Positions 26,032 to 34,621 of a DNA stretch of 64,000 bases are shown here, one piece after another. This DNA is from Actinomyces wuliandei (GTDB lineage: Bacteria > Actinomycetota > Actinomycetes > Actinomycetales > Actinomycetaceae). The translations under genes and the position numbers were made by a program. The notes beneath the pieces are model-generated. The model was not told where the DNA came from, searched no databases, and worked only from the letters and a program-made list of their open reading frames with translations. The stretch spans positions 310,001 through 374,000 of the forward strand of contig NZ_CP025227.1 of NCBI RefSeq assembly GCF_004010955.1, written 5' to 3'. The stretch's first letter is position 1. Each line of letters begins with the position of its first letter.

Positions 26032-26442
26032 TCAGCTGGTGAGCCTCGGGTCGCTGCCGTCCAGGACGGCGCCGAAGTCGCAGTCCTCCTCAACGCGACG
26101 GTGGCAGGCGGCGGCGGTCCCGGCGTCAAGGCCGAAGCCCCCTGGGCGCCCGGTCCCACGTGCCGCGCGCCACCTGCGCCACCCGGGTCACCAGGCGCAG
26201 GACCTCGCCCCGGGCCAGCCCCCCAGTCCATGTCAAGCAGTTGCTCCAGGCTGCGCCCGGCCGAGCGCGAAGCCGTGCTCCAGCCACTCTGACGCGTAGG
26301 AGAACTGTTGTATCCGGGCTGAGACCAGCAGGTCCAGGGACCCGACGCGCCGGACTGCCCCGTCCTCCCCGGTCCGGCAGACCTTCCAGGTGCTCCACGC
26401 TTCCTTCGGTCCCTCCTGTCGGAGCAGGCCGTGGCGGGTCAT
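26032..26442 (-). pseudogene. HipA-like kinase remnant (internally deleted, frameshifted)
   Basis: From ATG 26442 the minus strand reads about 70 residues ending in QQFSYASEWLEHGFALGRAQ, which resembles the FxYxxxWLxxGxxLSxxLP stretch of the HipA N-terminal domain, then a stop. Another frame downstream reads GEVLRLVTRVAQVARGTWDR and a third ends VEEDCDFGAVLDGSDPRLTS, which looks like the C-terminal end of a HipA-type protein. The kinase core in between is missing. No HipB-type antitoxin gene is present. The ATG overlaps the stop of the PRD regulator as ATGA. The HipA assignment rests on short motifs and is tentative. Confidence 0.4.
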
Positions 26443-28502
26443 GGCTCCGGGGGCGACGCACCTCGCGGCCTGGGACCGGCCTGCACCACCTCCAGCACTG
26501 CCTGGATGAGCTCGTCGTAGGAGGTGGACGCGGCCAGGCGGGTCACCACCTCCTTGTCGAGGAGGGCGTGGACCAGGTTGTCGAACACGTCGCCGAAGGT
26601 GGTGCGGCTGTCCTCGGACAGGCACAGCAGGGCGACCAGCCTCACCGGGGTCCCGTCCCAGTTCACGGGGCGGCGTGCCAGGCACACCATGACGGCGGAC
26701 CTGGAGGCCGTCATCTCGATGGTGTGGGGGAGGGCCGCCCCGGAGGGAAAGGCCGTGCTCGACAGCCGCTCACGCTCCATGACCTGCTCCAGGAACCCCT
26801 CACCCACCGTCGCCTGGGAGACCAGGGTCTGAGCCATGAGGGGCAGCACGTCGTCGCGCTGGCCCCCGCCCTCGACCCGCAGGAACAGGCTCGGGTCCAT
26901 GACAGCAGCCAGCCAGGAGGCCACCTCAAGGCGCCTGCGACCAGCGGCGACGTCGGCGACTGCGGAGCGGACCCGCTCCAGGTCCTCGTGAGAGGGCAGG
27001 AGCCCGGTGCGTACCACGACAGGCCTGGGCTGCTGTCGTCGGGGGCGTGCCAAGGGCCGGGAGAACGGCCGGGCCGTGCCAGCGACGACCACCAGGTCGG
27101 TGCCTCGTGCACGCACGCTCCCGGCTGCCCCGACCGGCCACCCGGCCCCGGCGTCGGCACTCCCCGTGCCTGCCTCGTCGGCCCCGTCCACCTCATCCAG
27201 GTCGGCCACCACTCGTCCCACCCTGCCGCTGCCCGCCAGAACCTGCTCCACCGCCTGGCGGAAGACGTCCCCGGCGTCGTAGTAGCGGGGGAGGACCAGC
27301 GTGACGTCCACCTGGTCGTCACGCTCGTGCATGGATAGCAGGCGTCCGCCCACGTGGAAGGCGAGGAACCCGATTTCGTCCTCGGCCACCTCCACCCCCG
27401 TGCCGCGCTCGACCTGGTGGGCGATGAACACGGCGAGCTCGTGGACCAGCGGGTGGGTGTTCTTCACCGACTGCCCGGCAGGGAGCGGGGCCGGCCTGTG
27501 CTGGTAGGCACGGTCGACCAGGCGGCGCACGTGCAGGGCGAGGAAGGAGATGAACCGCTCGTCGCTGAGGTCGATGAGGTAGTTGTCGTTGACCCTGCTC
27601 ACGATGTCGGAGACGAGCCTGACGTAGTGGGGCTCCAGGAACACCTGCACCTCGGGCCGGGGCCGCTCCTCGGGGTGGGCAGGTGCCGCCTTCTCCAGGA
27701 GCAGCAGGGCCAGGTAGGTGATCTCCTGGTCGGGCAGGTGGATGCCGAACTGCTCCTCCACGAGCCTGCCCACCGCCTGGGACATGGGGCGAAGCACCGC
27801 CTGGCCGCTGGCACCGGACAGCCAGGTGATCGTGTGGCCGGCACGTACGCGCTCCACCATGACGGCGATGTGGGCCACGAGCTCGTCGGCCGTGCGGTCG
27901 TTGACCACCAGGTCGACGTCGCTGAGCACCGAGATCATCCGCTGCCTGAGACCGGGCAGCGTGGGCTCGTCCAGCTGGCGGGCCACCTCCTCAATGTCGA
28001 TGACCTGGCGGTGGCTGACCGCCGCCCCGGTGAGGAGGCCGCGCATGAGGCGGCGCTGGGCCACCTCCTCGCCCTCCATGCGGACCGTCTCACCGGTGCG
28101 GGTGATGCGCAGGCCGGACTGGGCAAGGAGCACCCGGGCACGGGTCAGGTCGGACTCAATGGTGGACTCCGAGACGCAGAGCTCCTCCGCCAGCCCGAAC
28201 ACGCTGAGGCCGCCACTGGTGGTCATGAGCAGACGCAGCAGGTGGGCGAGCCGCTCAACGGGCCCGTCACCCGGGCGGGAGGCGCGGCGCCCCGTGGCTC
28301 CCGCGCGCTCCCAGGCCTCGGAGTCCAGGCTGTAGCCCGCCCTGGTGGAGGTCACGACGTTGCCGTAGCGGCGGTTGGCGGCAGAGACGTAGCTGCGCAC
28401 GGTGCGTGTGGACACACCCAGGCGGCGCGCGATCCGGGCCGCAGGCACGCGGTGGCCGGGAGAGCCCTCCAGGATGGGGATGATGTCGTTGAACCGTGCC
28501 AC
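26439..28502 (-). CDS. PRD-domain transcriptional regulator/antiterminator with EIIA and EIIB-like domains
   Basis: 687 residues, LicR/MtlR type. N-terminal HTH (ARIARRLGVSTRTVRSYVSA), a second HTH (LAEELCVSESTIESDL near residue 105), PRD1 about 170-280, PRD2 about 290-395 (HPLVHELAVFIAHQVERG and IGFLAFHVGGRLLSM), a degenerate EIIB-like region about 400-490 and a C-terminal EIIA domain about 515-675 with the phosphorylatable His in PSGAALPHTIEM. It would sense the phosphorylation state of the PTS encoded by the upstream genes and control that operon. It is the last intact gene of the minus-strand operon, 8 nt after the P-loop gene; start is GTG 28502. Confidence 0.88.
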   Translation of the reverse strand: MARFNDIIPILEGSPGHRVPAARIARRLGVSTRTVRSYVSAANRRYGNVVTSTRAGYSLDSEAWERAGATGRRASRPGDGPVERLAHLLRLLMTTSGGLSVFGLAEELCVSESTIESDLTRARVLLAQSGLRITRTGETVRMEGEEVAQRRLMRGLLTGAAVSHRQVIDIEEVARQLDEPTLPGLRQRMISVLSDVDLVVNDRTADELVAHIAVMVERVRAGHTITWLSGASGQAVLRPMSQAVGRLVEEQFGIHLPDQEITYLALLLLEKAAPAHPEERPRPEVQVFLEPHYVRLVSDIVSRVNDNYLIDLSDERFISFLALHVRRLVDRAYQHRPAPLPAGQSVKNTHPLVHELAVFIAHQVERGTGVEVAEDEIGFLAFHVGGRLLSMHERDDQVDVTLVLPRYYDAGDVFRQAVEQVLAGSGRVGRVVADLDEVDGADEAGTGSADAGAGWPVGAAGSVRARGTDLVVVAGTARPFSRPLARPRRQQPRPVVVRTGLLPSHEDLERVRSAVADVAAGRRRLEVASWLAAVMDPSLFLRVEGGGQRDDVLPLMAQTLVSQATVGEGFLEQVMERERLSSTAFPSGAALPHTIEMTASRSAVMVCLARRPVNWDGTPVRLVALLCLSEDSRTTFGDVFDNLVHALLDKEVVTRLAASTSYDELIQAVLEVVQAGPRPRGASPPEP

Positions 28503-28510
28503 GTGCCTCG

Positions 28511-29194
28511 CTACCCCCTCAGCCGCTCCTCCACCCAGGCCAGCACGGCCGGGTAGCTCACGGCATCAAGGTTGCTGACATCGACCTCCAGCGTCTGTCC
28601 GAGCGTGAAGGAGGAGTAGCCGCGCTCGGCACAGCGGCGGGCCAGCTCCTCCCGGGACACCAGCGCGTCGGCCTCGGTCCGGTCGGACAGGACCCGCCCC
28701 GGACGGTAGGAGGTCAGCAGATGGCCCGGGTGCCGGGAGGCCTCCAGGTCACGGCGCCGCTGGCGCTCGTAGAGGACGTCGGCGTCGGCCACGAGACGCA
28801 CGGTCAGGGGGGTGAACCTGTGCTGGCAGCACAGGCGTGACAGCAGGCCGCGCTGCCTGCTGCTGAAAGGGTAGTCGGAGACCACCACACGACTGTGCCC
28901 CATGGCTGCCCCGACAGCCCGCGCGTACTCCCTCAGCGCCTCCTGGTCCAGCAGGGCCTTCTCCTGCGGCCCGGAGAAGCCGAGGCGGTCCCACAGCCGC
29001 TCCTTGACCTGGTCCAGCGACACCTGCTGGCAGCGCTGGCCCGAGGCCAGGACGTGCTCCTCCAGGTGGCGCAGGACCAGGCGGGCCAGCCAGCTCTTGC
29101 CGGTGCCCGGGGGGCCTGCCACGAGGATAAGCGTGCCCCCGGCCTTGCTGGCTTTACTGCCTTTACTGGCCTCACTGCGGCTCACGGGTCTCAC
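28511..29194 (-). CDS. P-loop ATPase/kinase of the PTS operon
   Basis: 227 residues. Walker A GPPGTGKSWLARLVL near residue 29, and VVVSDYPFSSRQRGLL as a Walker B-like strand (residues ~100). Length and the single P-loop near the N-terminus suggest a small-molecule or zeta-like kinase, possibly phosphorylating a sugar intermediate of the pathway before aldolase cleavage. Known PTS-linked kinases of this fold are not close enough to name a substrate. The start is probably GTG 29194 (alternatively GTG 29185) inside the end of the aldolase gene, a 23-nt overlap that implies translational coupling. Confidence 0.7.
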   Translation of the reverse strand: MRPVSRSEASKGSKASKAGGTLILVAGPPGTGKSWLARLVLRHLEEHVLASGQRCQQVSLDQVKERLWDRLGFSGPQEKALLDQEALREYARAVGAAMGHSRVVVSDYPFSSRQRGLLSRLCCQHRFTPLTVRLVADADVLYERQRRRDLEASRHPGHLLTSYRPGRVLSDRTEADALVSREELARRCAERGYSSFTLGQTLEVDVSNLDAVSYPAVLAWVEERLRG

Positions 29195-30023
29195 CCAGGA
29201 ACAGGCTGATCTTGTGGGCGACGATATCGCGGACGACGTCGTTGCACGGCTCGATGCTGCGGCGCAGGGATGTGCTGACCTCGGTGGCTGCGAACTGCTC
29301 CTGGGCCTGGCGGGTCCAGCCCACGAGGAGCTCGGTGCCGACGTTGAACTTGCGCACCCCGTTGGCGCTCAGGGAGGGGTAGTCGGTCTCGTCCACGCCG
29401 GTGCCGCCGTGGATGACCAGGGGGAGGTCCACGACCTGGTGGATCCGGGCGAGCAGGTCGAGGTCGATGTCGGTGGTGGAGCGGAACTGGCCGTGGCTGG
29501 TGCCGATGCTCACGGCCAGGGCGTCGGCGTCCACCTGCTCCAGGAACCACACGGCCTCCTGGGGCTGGGTGCGTAGGCCCCCGGTGCTGCTCACCCCCTC
29601 CTCGGTCCCGCCGATGGTGCCGATCTCCACCTCCACGGAGACGCCGCGGCTGCGGGCGTAGTCGATGACGCGGCGTGAGGTGGCCACGTTGCGGGTCACG
29701 GTCATGAGGGACCCGTCGAACATGACCGAGGAGTAGCCCGCCTCCACGGCGTCACGGATGTCGGTCAGGCTGGTGGCGTGGTCGAGGTGGAGGGCGACGT
29801 CGACGACCTCGTCCTCCGCCATGGAGCGGCACACGGCCACCAGGTTGCGCATGCCGACGTACCGGGCGGTGCCCGGAGAGGTCTGGACGATGACCGGGGC
29901 GCCGAGGTCGCGGGCCGCCCGGATGATGGGTGGCACCATCTCCAGGCTGTGGGCGTTGAACGCGCCGACCATGTAGCCCACGGCGGCCGCCTCGGCCAGC
30001 ATCGGGGTCATGGATACGTACAT
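29172..30023 (-). CDS. class II fructose/tagatose-bisphosphate aldolase-like protein
   Basis: 283 residues, TIM-barrel class II aldolase. Metal and substrate motifs: GYMVGAFNAHSLEMV near the N-terminus, ALHLDHATSLTDI (DH of the catalytic/zinc site, about residue 85), SVEVEIGTIGGTEEG (GTIGG loop), and PLVIHGGTGVDE with the second zinc His. Closest to GatY/KbaY/FbaA enzymes that cleave ketose bisphosphates to dihydroxyacetone phosphate and an aldehyde. In this operon it would cleave the phosphorylated product of the PTS sugar. RBS AAAGGA is 6 nt before ATG 30023. Confidence 0.88.
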   Translation of the reverse strand: MYVSMTPMLAEAAAVGYMVGAFNAHSLEMVPPIIRAARDLGAPVIVQTSPGTARYVGMRNLVAVCRSMAEDEVVDVALHLDHATSLTDIRDAVEAGYSSVMFDGSLMTVTRNVATSRRVIDYARSRGVSVEVEIGTIGGTEEGVSSTGGLRTQPQEAVWFLEQVDADALAVSIGTSHGQFRSTTDIDLDLLARIHQVVDLPLVIHGGTGVDETDYPSLSANGVRKFNVGTELLVGWTRQAQEQFAATEVSTSLRRSIEPCNDVVRDIVAHKISLFLGETREPQ

Positions 30024-30052
30024 GGGGGTCCTTTCACGGGGGTCTCAGGTCC

Positions 30053-30091
30053 GGCGGCTGCCTCCGGGCTCCTCCCCGGACGGCAGCCGCC
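30053..30091 (-). promoter_or_regulatory. intercistronic hairpin in PTS operon
   Basis: Long G+C-rich hairpin (GGCGGCTGCC at 30053-30062 pairing with GGCAGCCGCC at 30082-30091, continued inward to a 6-nt loop with one bulge) between the TPR gene and the aldolase gene. Probably an mRNA stability element or partial terminator that separates the PTS part of the operon from the catabolic part. Confidence 0.5.
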
Positions 30092-30159
30092 TGCCACCAG
30101 CCGACGGTGCCGGGGTGGCGCTCTCGCCGACGCGTGGCCAGTGCTGGCTCAGTACCGGG

Positions 30160-30783
30160 TCAGTACCGTGAGCGCATGACGCGCTTGGACAGGGCCGTCA
30201 GGTCGTCGATCTTGGAGCTCCAGTGCCGGACGCCGCCGTCGTCCTTGAGGGCGGCGGCCTGACGGAGCATGTTGTTGTACAGGGTGAGCAGCCCGCTGTA
30301 GGCGGGACCGAACTGCTCGTGCAGGGCCATGGAGGCCTCGTAGTGGGCGACAGCAGCCTCGGCGTCCCCCAGCTCGGCGCAGGCGGCACCCAGCTCGTTG
30401 AGGACAGTGACGCGCTGGTCAGTCCCGCTGGTGCCGGCCGGGCCCTTGCCCGGGCCGGTGCCGACTGCCTGGCCTGGCCCTGTCGGCTCCTGGTCCTGCC
30501 CCCTCGGCTCCTGGGACAGGGCGCTTGTCTCCTGTGCTGGGGCGGGTCCCGCCCCACCCAGCGCCTCCAGCTGGTCGGTCAGCGAGGCAATGGTGGCCCG
30601 CAGCTCGGCCTCGCGCTGTGGCGGGACTGGCGGTGACGGCGACGGGGCTGCTGCGGCACCGCCGGTACCGGCGGCACCGCCTTCCTCACCGGGCGTCGCG
30701 ACCCCGTGCTCCTCCAGGGGCACACGACCCTTGCGGTCCCCGCGCCCCCACGACCTCTTTCCCAGTCTCTTTCCCAGTCCCAT
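30160..30783 (-). CDS. TPR-containing protein embedded in the PTS operon
   Basis: 207 residues. The N-terminal 125 residues are basic, then Pro/Gly/Gln-rich and probably disordered, with a short coiled-coil-like stretch (REAELRATIASLTDQLEALG about 57-76). The C-terminal 80 residues form about two TPR hairpins (NELGAACAELGDAEAAVAHY, then a second with FGPAYSGLLTLYNNMLRQA). No membrane segment. RBS GAGGAGG precedes ATG 30783 and the gene starts 12 nt after the IIC stop. TPR proteins are not a usual part of PTS operons; a scaffold for the PTS or its enzymes is a guess. Confidence 0.7.
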   Translation of the reverse strand: MGLGKRLGKRSWGRGDRKGRVPLEEHGVATPGEEGGAAGTGGAAAAPSPSPPVPPQREAELRATIASLTDQLEALGGAGPAPAQETSALSQEPRGQDQEPTGPGQAVGTGPGKGPAGTSGTDQRVTVLNELGAACAELGDAEAAVAHYEASMALHEQFGPAYSGLLTLYNNMLRQAAALKDDGGVRHWSSKIDDLTALSKRVMRSRY

Positions 30784-30795
30784 GGTCTCCTCCTC

Positions 30796-32088
30796 TCAGA
30801 AGGCCCGCATGACCGGGCCGATGACGTAGGCGAAGACCAGCCCCGCCATGATGGTGTCGACGTCGGTGGCGGACAGGTTGGGGAAGCCCAGGTTGAGGAA
30901 GGTGGTCACCAGGAGGGCGGGGAGCAGGGTGATGAACAGCCCGTGGACGATCCCGCCCACCAGCGCCCCCCTCCTGCCTCCCACCGCGTTGCCGAAGATC
31001 CCCGCCGTGCCTCCGGCGAAGAAGTTGGTGAGCATGCCCGGCACGATGACGGCGAAGCCGAGGGCGGGCAGGGCGAGCATGGCGATGACGGTGCCGACGG
31101 TCGTGGTGATGAAGCCGACGACGACGGCGTTGGGCGCGTAGGGGAACAGGACCGGGCAGTCCAGGGCCGGCTTGGAGTCGGGCACCAGCCTCATGGAGAT
31201 GCCCCGGAAGGCGGGGACGATCTCTCCCAGCAGGAGGCGCACGCCGGCCATGAGGATGTAGACGCCGACCACGAACTGCACCGCCTGGATGAAGGCGTGC
31301 ACCATGTGGTTCATGTCCCCGGTCTGTCCGGCCACGGGACCCGCGCCGGCGAAGGCGGCGGTGACGAGGTACAGCGGTACCATGACCACCGCCAGGGACA
31401 TGTAGGTGTCCTGGAGGAACTCCAGGGAGCGGGGCAGCGTGACCTCCTCGGTGGAGGGCTGCCTGTCCGTGCCCCGCCTGCGCACCAGCCAGGCCACCCC
31501 GGCCTCGACCAGGTAGCCGATGGTGCAGAAGTGCCCCAGGGCGATGGCGTCGTTGCCGGTGATCCGTCGCACGACCGGCTGGGCGGCGGCGGGCATACCC
31601 ACCGCGAAGGCCCCGCCCACCAGGCTGGCGGCCGCGATGAGCCAGAAGCCGCGCAGCCCGGCGGTGTGCCCCAGGACCACGGTCATGGTGGCCATCCACA
31701 GCAGTGCCTGCCCGGTGAGGAAGATGTACTTCCACGGGGTGAGGCGGGCCAGGAGGATGTTGACCACAAAGATCCCCAGGAAGGCCAGGGCGATCTGGCC
31801 GCCCAGGTGGAGGTTGTTGGTGGCGTAGCCGTTGACCGCCTCAATGCTGGGCACCACACCGGTCATGTTGAAGGCTGCCTGGAACACGGTCCCGAAGTAG
31901 GTCAGGGTGTCCACCAGGATCGCCGAGCCGGCGGCCAGGACGTAGAAGCCCAGAAGGGTCTTGAAGGTGCCGACGACGGTGGCACCCACCCCCTTGCCCT
32001 GCAGGACCAGGCCGAGCATCGCGATGAGGGCGATGACGATCCCGGCCTGGGTCAAGATGTTGGAGATGACCCAGCCCAGGGCGCTCAT
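30796..32088 (-). CDS. PTS ascorbate-type IIC subunit (UlaA/SgaT family)
   Basis: 430 residues with about 10-11 transmembrane segments, including the family-typical stretch TLLGFYVLAAGSAILVDTL and the following FNMTGVVPSIEA. The AG superfamily of IIC proteins transports L-ascorbate in enterobacteria; related proteins take other sugar acids or pentitols. Starts with ATGA overlap with the IIB gene. The operon lacks recognisable UlaG lactonase, UlaD decarboxylase and UlaE/F isomerases in this window, so ascorbate itself is not demonstrated; the aldolase suggests a ketose-phosphate route instead. Confidence 0.85.
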   Translation of the reverse strand: MSALGWVISNILTQAGIVIALIAMLGLVLQGKGVGATVVGTFKTLLGFYVLAAGSAILVDTLTYFGTVFQAAFNMTGVVPSIEAVNGYATNNLHLGGQIALAFLGIFVVNILLARLTPWKYIFLTGQALLWMATMTVVLGHTAGLRGFWLIAAASLVGGAFAVGMPAAAQPVVRRITGNDAIALGHFCTIGYLVEAGVAWLVRRRGTDRQPSTEEVTLPRSLEFLQDTYMSLAVVMVPLYLVTAAFAGAGPVAGQTGDMNHMVHAFIQAVQFVVGVYILMAGVRLLLGEIVPAFRGISMRLVPDSKPALDCPVLFPYAPNAVVVGFITTTVGTVIAMLALPALGFAVIVPGMLTNFFAGGTAGIFGNAVGGRRGALVGGIVHGLFITLLPALLVTTFLNLGFPNLSATDVDTIMAGLVFAYVIGPVMRAF

Positions 32089-32537
32089 GGCCGGGGCTCC
32101 TGGGTCGTGGAGGGCGGGGTGGCGGACGTGCTGGCCTCGGAGAGGACCGTTCCCGGCCCGGTACCCGGTGACCTGTGAGCGCCCTGGTCACGGCGGCCGT
32201 CCCGCAACGTTGTGACAAACGCTGTGACGACGGGGACGAGCCGGTCGCGGATCTCCTCCTTGTCCACGACGTTGTGAAGGAACACGAGGGTGATCGAGGG
32301 GTCGGGACCGTGCTTCTCGATCACAGGTCGGAAGTTCTCCGCCGAGACGATGATGTCGGCCTGGACACCGGGCAGGCCGGAGACTCCGTCGTGGTGGAGG
32401 TTGGCGGGCAGGTCGGCCTGGCGGAGGACCTCCTCGGCCTCCATCTGGCAGGCGAGGCTGGAGCCCAGGCCGGCCCCGCAGATGAAGTAGATGTCGGGCT
32501 TCCTGGGTGTGTCGGCCGTGCGGGCGGAACGTGCCAT
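32085..32537 (-). CDS. PTS IIB subunit, lactose/ascorbate family
   Basis: 150 residues. After a 15-residue leader, DIYFICGAGLGSSLACQMEA carries the phosphocysteine in the P-loop-like CGxGLGSS motif (Cys near residue 20). The fold continues to about 110; the last 35 residues are Ser/Thr/Pro-rich and probably disordered. It passes phosphate from IIA to the sugar crossing IIC. RBS AAAGGAG is 7 nt before ATG 32537 and lies in the 3' end of the IIA gene, 1 nt apart. Confidence 0.88.
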   Translation of the reverse strand: MARSARTADTPRKPDIYFICGAGLGSSLACQMEAEEVLRQADLPANLHHDGVSGLPGVQADIIVSAENFRPVIEKHGPDPSITLVFLHNVVDKEEIRDRLVPVVTAFVTTLRDGRRDQGAHRSPGTGPGTVLSEASTSATPPSTTQEPRP

Positions 32538-32538
32538 G

Positions 32539-33048
32539 TCAGGTACTCCTTTGTCGTTGGCTGCCGGTGGCTGTCGTTGCCGTGGTGGGTGAGCCGTGCC
32601 CGTGGCGGAGGGCCTGCTGGAGCTCGGTGACGGTTCTCGCTGCGACCAGGAGCCTCAGCCGTGTGACGTCGGTGACCAGGGACACGAACTGCTGCAGGGC
32701 TGCCAGGTGGGAGGCGCTGTCTACGGCTGCCAGGCAGAACACGAGGGACACCGGGTCGTTGTCCTCGTGGCCGAAGACCACAGGCTCGGACAGGGTGAGC
32801 AGGCTCATGGCCTGTCGGTGGACCTCGCCGTCGGGGCGGGCGTGGGCCAGGGCGGTGTGGGGGGCCAGGACGATGTAGGGGCCGTATGTCTCCACGGAGC
32901 GGATCATGGAGCGGACGTAGGCACGTGAGACGGAGCCGTCGGCCACCAGCGGCTCGGCGGCGAGCGTGATGGCCTGGCGCCAGCCACAGGCCCGCTGGCG
33001 GATGACGACACGGTCGTCGGTGATGAGGTCGGTCAGTGTGCTGTCCAT
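32539..33048 (-). CDS. PTS IIA subunit, fructose/mannitol-type
   Basis: 169 residues. Helical start and VETYGPYIVLAPHTALAHAR with the phosphorylatable His (about residue 69), as in EIIA-Fru/Mtl/Ula domains. First gene of the operon IIA-IIB-IIC-TPR-aldolase-P-loop protein-PRD regulator. ATG 33048 with GGAG 8 nt upstream is preferred to an upstream ATG at 33141, whose extension is unlike the family. The C-terminus ends in a Thr/Gly/Ser/Arg-rich tail. Confidence 0.88.
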   Translation of the reverse strand: MDSTLTDLITDDRVVIRQRACGWRQAITLAAEPLVADGSVSRAYVRSMIRSVETYGPYIVLAPHTALAHARPDGEVHRQAMSLLTLSEPVVFGHEDNDPVSLVFCLAAVDSASHLAALQQFVSLVTDVTRLRLLVAARTVTELQQALRHGHGSPTTATTATGSQRQRST

Positions 33049-33327
33049 GGCTTGGCTCCGTGACGCGGACAGGGGCCGTGCCCAGTAGCTGGCCGATGAC
33101 TGTGCTCGGCTCCTGGCCCGCGTGGCTCGTGGTTGATGCACTGCGAGTATCCGCGCCCGCGTCTGAGGTGGGCCAGCACGTCTCCTTCCGCCTCAGGGCG
33201 CTCAGGCGGAAGGCGGGCGGGGGCGGCTGGCCCAGGGGCTGTCCTGGGGCGGCCGTGAGACCGCGGCCACTGCGCGTGGTCCTCCCGCTGCCGGGACTTT
33301 CTCACGAGCTCTGGTTGAATGTCGTGC
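33049..33327. promoter_or_regulatory. divergent promoter region between PTS operon and EEP-domain gene
   Basis: Both flanking genes start here and run outward, so it should hold the PTS operon promoter. I see no RAT-like antiterminator stem-loop that I could assign with confidence, and no other gene. Confidence 0.4.
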
Positions 33328-34431
33328 ATGAGTCGTTACCTTCGGGCACTGGGATGGGGCGTGGTCGGGCTCGCGGCAGCCGTGGCGCTGGTGAGCCTGC
33401 GTCCTCCTCTGACCATGCAGCCCCTTGTCGCCCAGGTCGTGGCACTGCGCACCTTCGTGACGCTCGGGTGGGGGCTCCCGGGCCTCCTCCTGCTGGTCGC
33501 TGCCCTCCTGCGGCGCAGGATGGCCCGGTCCCGCGCTGTGCCGACACCCTCCTCGTCCCGTGCCGGACTGCGCACCGGTGCCCTCGGGCTGGTCCTTGTC
33601 CTTGTCGCCCTCGCCCACGGAGGCGTCCTCCTGGGGCGCGGCATGTCCCTGCAACCCCTTGATACCTCGGACTCCCCCTCGGACAAGGCCGCCGTCACCG
33701 TCATGTCCCTCAACACTGAGCGGGAGGGCACACCCGTGCGAGACGTGGCCGAGGCTGCCCGGGCCGTGCAGGCCGACGTCGTCGTCCTGCCGGAGACGAC
33801 AGCCGCCTACGGTGAGGAGCTGGCAGGGCTGCTGCGGGGCGCGGTCGGGGAGCTGACGGTCTACACCGCAGTCAGCCCGCCCTACGGGTGGAACGACGAG
33901 GACGGTGACGGCGCCGACGACGACTCAGGGGCGCAGCACGGCGTCGACCCGGTGCGTGCCACAACGGTCCTCGTCTCCGAGCGCCTGGGGGCCTACCGGC
34001 AGACGGAGGGAGCCTCGGGCGCGGGGCGTGGGATGGTCGTGCTGGAGCCTGTGGACGGGTCGGGGCCTGTCATCACCGGGGTGCACACCTACCCGCCGGT
34101 GCCGGGGCTCATGGGGGAGTGGAGGTCCTCGCTGACCACGGTAGCCGCCCTGTGCCAGGACCCGCCCGAGGGGCTGGTCATGGTCGGCGACTTCAACGCC
34201 ACCCGCGACCACGCCCTGCTGCGTGACCTGCACGGCTGCACGAGCGCGGGGGAGCAGGCGGGCATCGGTGGCCTGGCGACCTGGCCCACCCACACCGGGA
34301 CCAGGCTCCTGGGGGCGACCATTGACCATGTCCTCGTGGACACCTCCGCCTGGGCGGGGCAGTCAGGCGAGGTCCTCACGCTGCCCCAGACGGACCACCG
34401 GGCCGTTGTGGTCCGTCTGGGCGAGGCCTAG
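33328..34431 (+). CDS. endonuclease/exonuclease/phosphatase (EEP) family membrane protein
   Basis: 367 residues. Three hydrophobic segments at about 5-23, 32-55 and 80-103 are followed by an extracytoplasmic EEP domain: VMSLNTEREG (metal-binding Asn), VVLPETTAAYGEEL (catalytic Glu), VGDFNATRDHALL, ATIDHVLVD and TDHRAVVVRL (catalytic Asp-His). These are the hallmarks of the DNase I/sphingomyelinase/phosphodiesterase fold. Membrane-bound EEP proteins of this size are common in actinobacteria; substrate unknown. ATG 33328 chosen over ATG 33319; no RBS for either, so the message may be nearly leaderless. Confidence 0.85.
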   Translation: MSRYLRALGWGVVGLAAAVALVSLRPPLTMQPLVAQVVALRTFVTLGWGLPGLLLLVAALLRRRMARSRAVPTPSSSRAGLRTGALGLVLVLVALAHGGVLLGRGMSLQPLDTSDSPSDKAAVTVMSLNTEREGTPVRDVAEAARAVQADVVVLPETTAAYGEELAGLLRGAVGELTVYTAVSPPYGWNDEDGDGADDDSGAQHGVDPVRATTVLVSERLGAYRQTEGASGAGRGMVVLEPVDGSGPVITGVHTYPPVPGLMGEWRSSLTTVAALCQDPPEGLVMVGDFNATRDHALLRDLHGCTSAGEQAGIGGLATWPTHTGTRLLGATIDHVLVDTSAWAGQSGEVLTLPQTDHRAVVVRLGEA

Positions 34432-34531
34432 ACAACGGTGTGGGACCACGGAGGCAGGGTCCTCCGTCGGGGAGCCCCGCAGCCTGGAGAGGCAGGTGGG
34501 CCAGGGCCGCCCGGGGCCTGCAGGGTGGAGG

Positions 34532-34621
34532 CAGCCGCCCGCCTGGGCGCGGCTCAGCGGATTGCGACCCAGGTCGAGGCCCTGGCTGACGCCCAGCCGC
34601 CCGCCTGGGCGCGGCTCAGCG
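34532..34621. repeat. 28-bp direct repeat duplicating a gene end
   Basis: Two identical copies, 34532-34559 and 34594-34621 (core CGCCTGGGCGCGGCTCAGCG), 62 bp apart. The second copy covers the TGA of the minus-strand hydrolase-like gene. The sequence differs from the 14306 repeat but the geometry is the same. Confidence 0.9.
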
